NCBI GenBank assembly: GCA_030042755.1
Contig: JASHZC010000277.1
Location: 1-5,195 of the forward strand
Direction of reading: 5' to 3'
Length of the DNA stretch: 5,195 nucleotides
Source: Vulcanimicrobiota bacterium
Lineage (GTDB): Bacteria > Eremiobacterota > Eremiobacteria > Baltobacterales > Baltobacteraceae
The number at the start of each line of letters is the position of its first letter. Within the stretch, counting starts at the first letter, position 1. The position numbers and the translations under genes were made by a program. Shown here piece by piece: positions 1 through 5,195 of the stretch. The notes below the pieces were generated by a model. That model was not told the origin of the DNA and made no database searches. It saw only the letters and a program-made list of their open reading frames with translations.

Positions 1-2216
1 AGCAACGGAACGTACGGCACGCCCTCGAAGTTTTGTTCGATCCAATACTGCTGCTCGCCGTACGTGTTGCACGGTACGTTATATGGAATGATCCCGCAGA
101 TCGACGAGTATCCGGCAAGGCCGTTGTAGTTGTAATAGGCGGCCTTGGAGATCGTGTCGCTTACGAAAGAAAGGAACGGAAACGTCGTTGCCCGGTCGTA
201 CGTGAACCGCAGCGCCGTGTTTCTTGCTATTTGCCAGGAAGCGCCCAAGCGCGGCTCGATGACATTCGGGTTCGTCTGTGCGCGCGTGATGTCGAACGTC
301 GGAATGTACGGACAATTGCCCGTAACCGCAGGATTTGCCGGATTGTAGTTCGGGTTGGTCTCTACCGAAACGGGATTGTAGTCAAACGTGCAGTCCGAGT
401 TCAGACCGGGCGTCGGAAAGCCTTGGTAGTTCGACATCTCGTCGCGCAATCCGAGCTGCACGTTCAGGGCATCGCTGAAATGAATCTTGTCTTGAACGTA
501 AACGGATTGGTCGGCGCGCTGAACGCTCGCGACTTGATCGTACGGTGGAAGCGTCAAATCCGACGGCGCGGTCGTAAACGCCGAGTAGGCATAGCCGCAT
601 GGGTAGGCGGGATACGACGGGCACGTGCCCGCGGCGTTCGTGCTTGGACTGAGGAAGTCGTACGGATTGACGCCGCCGTAAAAATAGTTCGCGATCCATC
701 CGTAGCTCTGGCTGATCGAGCTGTCTTCCGGATGACGCCATGCGTATTCGTAGCCAGCTTCGAATTCGTTGCGGTCGTTGAATTGCTTCTCGAACTTGAG
801 CATACCGCCCAGGCTGTGCCCACCCTGCCATGTGTACGTGTCGCCGTCGCCAAAAACGTTCGCTCCGCCCCCCGGTTCGTCGAAGAGCGCCACGGCGCTG
901 ACGGAGTAGAGCATCGCCGTCAGGTATGTCGACGGATTCAGGTTGATGTTGTATTGCAGTTTGTACGTCTCGTTCGGCTCGGTAACCGAATTCGCTCGAT
1001 CGGTCGATGCAAGGGTCGACGTTACCGATGGTTGATAGGGATAGAGACCGCTGAGATTTGCGACTTGCAGGGGAGAAAATCCATAAACCTCCCCGGCGAA
1101 GTTCTGCAAGAACGGGTTGCAACTCTCGAAACATTGGCCCTGAAAGCCACCGTAGTTGAAGAAAAACTGATGGTTCGCGATGTCGGTAAACAGCTGGAGT
1201 TGCTGATTGTTGTTCTTGCCGAATCGGAACACCAAGTTGTTCATGAACTCGCGATCGACTTCTTGAGATTCGCCCATCACCAAGCCGACGTCGTTCGCCG
1301 TATAGTTCCCGTCGTTGTAAAGGAAGCCGGCATTTCTACCGGCGAACGCGGCGTAATCGGAGATGTGGCCGTTCGCCCCCGCATAGCTCATCGACAGATT
1401 CAAGCTATGCTGGAATCCGCCGCCGCCGATGCCGCCTTCGATCTCGGTGAAACCCGGATACGTGCCGCGCTGCGCCACGAGATTCAGCACGCCGGTTCCG
1501 TTTGATTGCACGGATGCGTCGCCGGCTCCGGGTGTCAACTGAGCCGACGAAACGCCGGACCCCGGCAGCGCCAGCGTGTTGACGAATTGATTCGTGAAGG
1601 CGTCGGTATAAGGAATGCCTTCGAATTCAAAGCCTTCTTCGTTTTCCCGGCCGCCATGGATAACCGGATAACCGCTCGAGTCGTATTCCGCTCCGGGAAG
1701 AGACGTGATCAGATTCGACTCGCTGGCGTTGAGGTCGGTCCCCTGAAACTGCTGGATTTGCGAGGCGTTGACGGTGTAGGTATCGGTCGTCTGAGTGGGT
1801 TGGAACGCCGTTGCTGTGCTTCGCGCCGTCACGTTCGCGATGGTTTGAAGAGCCTTGGCGAGCGTCGCGTTCACCGACGCCGTTTGATCGGCGAATACGG
1901 AGATGCCGGTGAATACCTGTCCCTTGTACCCGCTCTTCTCGAAAGAGACCGCGTACGTATCGGCATACACGCCGGCAATCGCATAGAATCCCCGGCTGTT
2001 GGTGTTCGCCGAGTAGCTTCCGCTTGGAGATCGGAGCGTCACGATCGCATTGGCGATCGGCGCCTTATTCGCGTCCGTGACATATCCGCTAACGACGCCG
2101 GTCGTACCGGCTAATGCGGGGGTTGCGATCGTTGAGATGCAGGCAGCCGTCGTCGCCGCTGCAGCAAGCGCCTTGAGCGCTGCAAGCACACGCTTCCACG
2201 CGCGAGTAAGCTCCAT
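1..2216 (-). CDS. TonB-dependent receptor with N-terminal carboxypeptidase-regulatory-like domain, 3' end beyond the window
   Basis: Outer-membrane, TonB-energised receptor; substrate unknown. The frame from the ATG at 2216 stays open for 738 codons to the left edge without a stop. Residues 1-36 form a signal peptide (MELTRAWKR, a long Ala-rich core, then ATPALA before the likely cleavage). Residues ~40-120 are a carboxypeptidase-regulatory-like beta-sandwich (VSGYVTDANKAPIANAIVTL, then SRGFYAIAGV). Residues ~142-150 (QTTDTYTVN) may hold the TonB box. Residues ~148-251 are the plug, with HGGRENEEGFEFEGIPYTD and NGTGVLNLVAQRG. From ~252 on there are alternating aromatic strands and long Asn/Tyr-rich loops of a beta-barrel, with several close Cys pairs. 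Relatives are usually around 900-1100 residues, so the last barrel strands are missing. The start is supported by the signal peptide and by GAAGGA nine bases upstream. The domain architecture is seen in Acidobacteriota and Eremiobacterota. The receptor class is secure; the ligand is not inferable. Confidence 0.93.
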   Translation of the reverse strand, partial: MELTRAWKRVLAALKALAAAATTAACISTIATPALAGTTGVVSGYVTDANKAPIANAIVTLRSPSGSYSANTNSRGFYAIAGVYADTYAVSFEKSGYKGQVFTGISVFADQTASVNATLAKALQTIANVTARSTATAFQPTQTTDTYTVNASQIQQFQGTDLNASESNLITSLPGAEYDSSGYPVIHGGRENEEGFEFEGIPYTDAFTNQFVNTLALPGSGVSSAQLTPGAGDASVQSNGTGVLNLVAQRGTYPGFTEIEGGIGGGGFQHSLNLSMSYAGANGHISDYAAFAGRNAGFLYNDGNYTANDVGLVMGESQEVDREFMNNLVFRFGKNNNQQLQLFTDIANHQFFFNYGGFQGQCFESCNPFLQNFAGEVYGFSPLQVANLSGLYPYQPSVTSTLASTDRANSVTEPNETYKLQYNINLNPSTYLTAMLYSVSAVALFDEPGGGANVFGDGDTYTWQGGHSLGGMLKFEKQFNDRNEFEAGYEYAWRHPEDSSISQSYGWIANYFYGGVNPYDFLSPSTNAAGTCPSYPAYPCGYAYSAFTTAPSDLTLPPYDQVASVQRADQSVYVQDKIHFSDALNVQLGLRDEMSNYQGFPTPGLNSDCTFDYNPVSVETNPNYNPANPAVTGNCPYIPTFDITRAQTNPNVIEPRLGASWQIARNTALRFTYDRATTFPFLSFVSDTISKAAYYNYNGLAGYSSICGIIPYNVPCNTYGEQQYWIEQNFEGVPYVPL

Positions 2217-2225
2217 TGAAGTAAT

Positions 2226-2231
2226 TCCTTC
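2226..2231 (-). promoter_or_regulatory. Ribosome binding site of the TonB-dependent receptor
   Basis: On the minus strand GAAGGA lies nine bases before the ATG at 2216, a normal Shine-Dalgarno spacing that fixes the start. Its GGA core is also the beginning of one arm of the flanking 10-bp inverted repeat, so it would be buried if the transcript folds there. Confidence 0.7.
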
Positions 2232-2248
2232 ATCGACTCCGAGTTCGT

Positions 2249-2254
2249 TCTATA
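2249..2254 (-). promoter_or_regulatory. Possible -10 element upstream of the TonB-dependent receptor
   Basis: On the minus strand TATAGA stands about 33 bases before the receptor's ATG and matches 4 of 6 bases of TATAAT. The hexamer 17 bases further upstream (GCAAGT) is a poor -35, so this promoter would need an activator or another sigma factor. A second weak candidate (TATCGA, at about 2293-2288) lies nearer the tandem repeats. Confidence 0.25.
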
Positions 2255-2302
2255 TGATCGAGTCCGGAATTACTTGCGTGACCGAATCGATAGCTCAGGT
2301 TT

Positions 2303-2336
2303 GCTTAACACGAAATAACATGTAACACGAAATAAC
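2303..2336. repeat. Two tandem 17-bp direct repeats, likely regulator binding site upstream of the receptor
   Basis: On the plus strand, TAACACGAAATAAC occurs at 2306-2319 and again identically at 2323-2336, followed by ATG and GTG respectively, giving two 17-bp units that differ at one base. Read in the receptor's direction, GTTA recurs at steps of 10, 7 and 10 bases, close to helical spacing. The block lies 90-120 bases upstream of the receptor's start and begins five bases after the stop of the small upstream gene, so it is intergenic. Direct-repeat half-sites at such steps are typical of response regulators binding in tandem (OmpR/PhoB-type), but the regulator here is unknown. Confidence 0.6.
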
Positions 2337-2341
2337 GTGCA

Positions 2342-2665
2342 CTACGCTCGCCACCACTCGACGCGACGTTTCGATCGATTCCAGAAAAAATGGATCGAGT
2401 CGCAGGCACCGTCCACCAGCGCAAATCCGCTGCGGCCGTGGAGCGTCTCTCGCCGCAGCTGCACGGGAACTCGACAGACGGCGTCTTCTCGTCCCGGATC
2501 GACGGCAAAGCGAAATCGTTCGGGCGCGCGCGCTGCGCTGCCGAAGCGAATGTCGACGGTTACCGACGTGGCGTTCTGGACGATGGAAACCGTGTCGTTA
2601 CGCCCATCGCCATCGATATCCATGACGAGCGAATTCAGGCCCGCTGCGAGCAGCAACGCAATCAC
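2342..2665 (-). CDS. Small exported protein with DxDxDGxxD calcium-binding-like motif, function unknown
   Basis: A 107-residue protein. Residues 1-14 are hydrophobic (IALLLAAGLNSLV) and read as a short signal peptide or anchor. They are followed at once by DIDGDGRND (D16, D18, D20, D24), the DxDxDGxxD loop of calcium-binding FG-GAP/VCBS-like or EF-hand-like segments, and then by beta-strand-like stretches. C64 and C88 could form a disulfide in an exported protein. The end (FFWNRSKRRVEWWRA) is aromatic and basic. The start is a GTG without a visible Shine-Dalgarno sequence; no ATG, GTG or TTG occurs in frame for about 100 bases upstream, a TTG three codons in is an alternative, and the next ATG (2623) would lose the hydrophobic segment. 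The gene follows the ssuD-like remnant by 29 bases and precedes the receptor by 125. I do not recognise a named family. Codon pattern and the sensible N-terminus favour a real gene over the overlapping plus-strand frames. Confidence 0.65.
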   Translation of the reverse strand: MIALLLAAGLNSLVMDIDGDGRNDTVSIVQNATSVTVDIRFGSAARAPERFRFAVDPGREDAVCRVPVQLRRETLHGRSGFALVDGACDSIHFFWNRSKRRVEWWRA

Positions 2666-2694
2666 GAAGAGGGGTTCGGCGGGGGCTGCGGCGC

Positions 2695-2901
2695 TTACCC
2701 CTTGTGACCGGCCGGCATGCCCGCGCCGGTCAGCGTGAATCCGTTCACCAGCGATCCGCCGAGCAGCGGAAACAGCAACTCTGCAACGCGATACGCTTCT
2801 TCGAGATGCGGAAAACCCGATGCGATCACCGTGTCGATGGCGAGCTCGCGGTACTCGTGAATACGCCCCGCTATTGTTTCGGGATCGCCGACGAGCGCGG
2901 T
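2695..2901 (-). pseudogene. ssuD: 3' remnant of an alkanesulfonate monooxygenase (SsuD-like, luciferase-like flavin-dependent family)
   Basis: About 68 codons ending in TAA at 2695 encode [20 protein letters not shown], then [20 protein letters not shown] and LLFPLLG. This is the C-terminal signature of SsuD, the FMNH2-dependent enzyme that releases sulfite from alkanesulfonates (usual: [30 protein letters not shown]). Intact enzymes are about 360-390 residues; only the last fifth is present. The frame stays open upstream to 3072, but that translation is not SsuD-like, starts inside the end of the phosphoesterase gene and has no normal start. Only ~130 bases separate the homology from that gene, so the body has been deleted and not merely frameshifted. 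The missing part contains most of the TIM barrel and flavin site, so no activity is expected. Homology is judged from memory of the family; the truncation is seen directly. Confidence 0.75.
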
Positions 2902-2977
2902 GACGAGCAGTCCGACGACGATGATGTCGATGCGCAGAAAATCGCGCGCGTCAATAATGAGAAACCCAATTGTCGCG

Positions 2978-3006
2978 ATGCTGCCATCGGCGCTCGCTCT
3001 TGTCAA
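2978..3006 (-). promoter_or_regulatory. Candidate sigma-70-type promoter downstream of the phosphoesterase gene
   Basis: On the minus strand a perfect TTGACA (3006-3001) is followed after 17 bases by CAGCAT (2983-2978), which matches TATAAT at three positions. It starts 26 bases after the stop of the phosphoesterase gene and points towards the ssuD-like remnant and the small exported gene. It could be the old promoter of the lost sulfonate gene, now serving the small gene. The -35 is convincing and the -10 is weak. Confidence 0.35.
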
Positions 3007-3032
3007 CTTGCCGCGCCGCTTTAGCGCACAAG

Positions 3033-5195
3033 CTACTCGCCCGCGTCGTCGTCGTGCGGCGACCACGCCCACCTGGACGATCGAGGCAAATTACCGGCAG
3101 CCAACGCGTAATCCCAGAGGACACGACTCAGCAGCGCCGGATCGTTTTCATCCGGCCGATCGAAGTGCATCTGCAACGACAACGTTGCATCGACTGCATT
3201 CGGCGGATTACGCTCGGTCATACTCACCTGCGGCGGCTGCATCGTATACGGCGTTAGGTCGTACGTGTCGCTGAAGAATGTGCTCATCACCGGTGACGTC
3301 GCGTCGTATTCGTTCATTGGCTGCAATCCGAGCAACGTTTCCATCGTGTGCATGAGCCCGGTCATCGAGTATGCCGTGTGATCGACCGCGCCCCGTTTGA
3401 TATACCCTCCCGCCGCAAGAATGAAGGAGCGCCGCAGATTCACGTGATCGGGTGTGCCGCCTGGATCGTCCTCAATGAAAAAGATGACGGTATCTTTCCA
3501 GAACGCGCTGTGAGAGACTTCATCGACCATCCGGCCGACGTAATAATCGTTCTTCGCGACCATCGCGTTGGGGGTGAGCCGATAGGGCGTCGTGCCGTCG
3601 GTGTGATCGCCGCTCAGCGCAACGACTTCAAAATCCGGAAGATCGCCGTTCTTCTCGTACGCATGGAACTCGCTGAGCCACTCGTCGAAGGCTTCGCTGT
3701 CGCTGTCGACGTCGTCGGCAACGACGCCCGGCAGGATCGGCGAGGCCGCACCGTACGCCGCGTCGGTAAGCATCTCGGGAAACATATCGTAAAGGCGCAC
3801 GCTGCGGCCGGCTGCGAGCGCGTGATCCCAGATGTATCCACCGGGTGGGATCTCCAGTTCGCTCGCCGGCGGCCATCCGCCACCGCCCCACATTCCACCC
3901 GGCAGCGGTTGATCGCCGTATCCCGATTGCCAGATGCGCTGGAGAAAGTCCGTCGTGTACGCGCCGAACGCGAACTGCCAACCGTCGACGCTGGCTTCGC
4001 TCTCGAGGCGAAAGTTGTCGGCCAAAACGAAATCGTCGGCGAGTGCGTGTTCGTTCGGCGTAATCCGGCGACCGAACATCGTCAACTGCGGATCGCCGTT
4101 GCCACGCGGATCGTCGCCGAGAATAGCGTCATACGTTTTGTTCTCTTTCAGCACGTAGATCACGTGTTTTATCGGAGGCAGCTGCGGCGTATCGGCTGCC
4201 CAACGCCGCTCGCGGCTCGTCAACGCTTGCAGATCGGCGACGTCGTCGACGCGACTCAGATCGATTCGTTCGAACAGCCCAAGCTGGGGATCCGGCTCCC
4301 CCTTTGCCAGCGATGGGCCCGGGCCGCGGCCGTGAGCGTCGACGACGTACAGCGTGCGATCGTCGGGCGAGAGCGCGATGTCAGCCGGATACGATCCGAC
4401 AGGAATCGCCCCGGCAACCGTTCCGCTCTGCGCGTCGAGAGCTACGCGAATCACGGCGTTCTCGTCCGCGTTTGCGACGAAGAGCGTCTTCTCGTCGTGC
4501 GTCAATGCGAGCGCGTTCGGCGTTGCTCCGAGCGGAGCACCGCGCAAGGCGCCGACATCGATCGTTCCGACGACGCGAGCGGCAACCGGATCGACGACGG
4601 CAACGCTGTTCGTTCCGCCACACGCAACGTATAGCAATCCACGCTGCGGAGCGTATACCGACGCCATTGGATGCGCCGGGGTTGGTACGTTCGCGATCAA
4701 AGCGGGCCGGCTCAAGTCGACGATCGATAGTCGATCGTCGAGCCACGCGGTAACAAATGCTCGCGTACCATCCGGTGCAACCGTCAGGGAAGGTGGGAAC
4801 CCCGGCAACGGAACCTTCCACCGAACGACGTAGTTCGTGTCGTCGGTCAGCCCCGAAGGCAATCCAATCCGTTCGAGCGCAAATTGCTCGCGACGCATGT
4901 CGGCGAGTTCGACCGTGACATCACGATCGTGCCGCGCGGTGCCCGGGAGAACCCGATTCGAGTCGCGCGGACTCGCCTCCACGCCGGGTACGAGCGTGCG
5001 CGTAACGATCAACACGTCGCCACCCGGCAGCGCGTGAAGCACGGTTTGATAGATGTCGTCGATACCCGACACGCGGCCTCCGCCAAGCTGGCCGGTTGCG
5101 GGGTCAAACGCCATCTGCGTGATCGCTCCCGGGGAAGCGACGAGCAGCGTTTTGTCATCGGCCGAGAAGTCGAGCGCGGTGTAGATGGGTAGCGT
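3033..5195 (-). CDS. Bifunctional YncE-like beta-propeller / alkaline phosphatase-superfamily phosphoesterase, 5' end beyond the window
   Basis: The stop is at 3033 and the frame is open to the right edge (720 visible codons). The first ATG (5114) is internal: the 27 codons before it already read as a propeller blade ([16 protein letters not shown]). Numbering from that Met, residues up to ~265 are beta-propeller repeats of the YVTN/YncE kind ([59 protein letters not shown]). Residues ~314-670 are a PF04185-type phosphoesterase: [15 protein letters not shown] (E324, N325 as likely metal ligands), EASVDGW (S375, possible nucleophile), GDHTDGTTP (D502, H503), [14 protein letters not shown] (D549, D550, H557 as metal ligands) and [10 protein letters not shown]. 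All core metal-site motifs are present, so it is probably catalytic. Relatives are exported, but the signal peptide is outside the window. Substrate unknown. Residues ~403-416 are an unusual Gly/Trp-rich loop. The ssuD-like remnant follows downstream. Confidence 0.93.
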   Translation of the reverse strand, partial: TLPIYTALDFSADDKTLLVASPGAITQMAFDPATGQLGGGRVSGIDDIYQTVLHALPGGDVLIVTRTLVPGVEASPRDSNRVLPGTARHDRDVTVELADMRREQFALERIGLPSGLTDDTNYVVRWKVPLPGFPPSLTVAPDGTRAFVTAWLDDRLSIVDLSRPALIANVPTPAHPMASVYAPQRGLLYVACGGTNSVAVVDPVAARVVGTIDVGALRGAPLGATPNALALTHDEKTLFVANADENAVIRVALDAQSGTVAGAIPVGSYPADIALSPDDRTLYVVDAHGRGPGPSLAKGEPDPQLGLFERIDLSRVDDVADLQALTSRERRWAADTPQLPPIKHVIYVLKENKTYDAILGDDPRGNGDPQLTMFGRRITPNEHALADDFVLADNFRLESEASVDGWQFAFGAYTTDFLQRIWQSGYGDQPLPGGMWGGGGWPPASELEIPPGGYIWDHALAAGRSVRLYDMFPEMLTDAAYGAASPILPGVVADDVDSDSEAFDEWLSEFHAYEKNGDLPDFEVVALSGDHTDGTTPYRLTPNAMVAKNDYYVGRMVDEVSHSAFWKDTVIFFIEDDPGGTPDHVNLRRSFILAAGGYIKRGAVDHTAYSMTGLMHTMETLLGLQPMNEYDATSPVMSTFFSDTYDLTPYTMQPPQVSMTERNPPNAVDATLSLQMHFDRPDENDPALLSRVLWDYALAAGNLPRSSRWAWSPHDDDAGE

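Larger units (their letters stand above)
2219..2275 (-). repeat. 10-bp perfect inverted repeat spanning the receptor's ribosome binding site (hairpin or operator)
   Basis: The arms are AAGTAATTCC at 2219-2228 and its exact reverse complement GGAATTACTT at 2266-2275, 37 bases apart. A second nested pair, GACTC (2235-2239) and GAGTC (2260-2264), fits inside and leaves a 20-base loop, with unpaired bulges of six and one bases. The start-proximal arm ends two bases before the receptor's start codon and contains the GGA of its Shine-Dalgarno sequence. If transcription starts upstream of 2275, the mRNA can fold and mask the ribosome binding site. If it starts inside the loop, the arms are more likely a protein operator. 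No U-tract follows, so it is not an intrinsic terminator. The repeat is directly visible; the function is inferred. Confidence 0.6.

Noticed and set aside
382..1134. Minus-strand frame of 250 codons in another phase inside the receptor gene.
   Set aside because: Arg/Ser-rich translation typical of an out-of-frame reading; the receptor frame is continuous across it.
33..2114. Two abutting plus-strand open frames (490 and 202 codons) opposite the receptor gene.
   Set aside because: Their translations are Arg/Val-rich with no domain or signal, and the minus strand encodes a coherent receptor through the same bases. Long antisense frames are expected in GC-rich coding DNA.
2303..2339. Tandem repeats considered as a minimal CRISPR array.
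   Set aside because: Only two 14-base copies separated by three bases; no spacers of normal length and no cas genes.
2337..2738. Overlapping plus-strand frames opposite the small exported gene.
   Set aside because: Low-complexity Arg/Ser/Pro-rich products without motifs; the minus-strand frame has a hydrophobic leader and a calcium-loop motif instead.
2871..2987. Minus-strand 38-codon frame starting with ATG at 2987 ([12 protein letters not shown]…), resembling a short leader peptide.
   Set aside because: It lacks a clear ribosome binding site, becomes a Ser-rich low-complexity tail and overlaps the ssuD-like homology out of frame; too weak to call.
3007..3032. Possible terminator after the phosphoesterase stop (CGCTTTAGCG palindrome).
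   Set aside because: The stem is only four base pairs around a two-base loop, with no T-tract following in either direction.
3348..4634. Plus-strand open frame of 428 codons opposite the phosphoesterase gene.
   Set aside because: It lies wholly within a gene with clear catalytic motifs, and its own translation shows no recognisable fold or start context.
1..5195. Search for insertion sequences, transposase genes, tRNA or rRNA genes.
   Set aside because: No transposase-like frame, terminal inverted repeats with target duplications, or tRNA/rRNA signature could be seen; the ssuD deletion leaves no element behind.

Overview
The window looks like part of a GC-rich, Gram-negative-type (diderm) bacterial chromosome. 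The evidence is an outer-membrane TonB-dependent receptor with an N-terminal carboxypeptidase-regulatory-like domain, and a YncE-type beta-propeller fused to a phosphoesterase. From family knowledge, that receptor architecture is common in Acidobacteriota and in Eremiobacterota/Vulcanimicrobiota (WPS-2), and the propeller-phosphoesterase fusion occurs there too. I lean towards that kind of soil or uncultured lineage, with low confidence and no marker gene to settle it.

Everything I can support is encoded on the minus strand, so transcription reads from the right edge to the left. From right to left: (1) 5195-3033, a bifunctional YncE-like beta-propeller/phosphoesterase protein whose 5' end lies beyond the right edge; (2) 3032-2666, a 367-base stretch with a consensus -35 hexamer and the 3' remnant of an alkanesulfonate monooxygenase gene (ssuD-like, last ~68 codons only); (3) 2665-2342, a small, probably exported protein with a DxDxDGxxD calcium-loop motif; (4) 2341-2217, a 125-base regulatory interval with two tandem 17-bp repeats and a 10-bp inverted repeat covering the ribosome binding site of the next gene; (5) 2216-1, a large TonB-dependent receptor whose C-terminal barrel runs off the left edge.

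Both large genes are open at a window edge: the receptor has a start but no stop here, and the phosphoesterase has a stop but no true start here. Long open frames on the plus strand under both genes are antisense shadows with Arg/Val-rich translations and no recognisable domains.

The receptor and the propeller-phosphoesterase probably both work in the cell envelope (substrate uptake and phosphoester or ligand handling), but nothing in the sequence proves they share a pathway. The ssuD remnant points to a lost sulfonate-desulfurisation locus. The least ordinary part is the interval upstream of the receptor, whose repeat layout suggests both a regulator binding site and a possible RNA-level or operator-based control of receptor synthesis.
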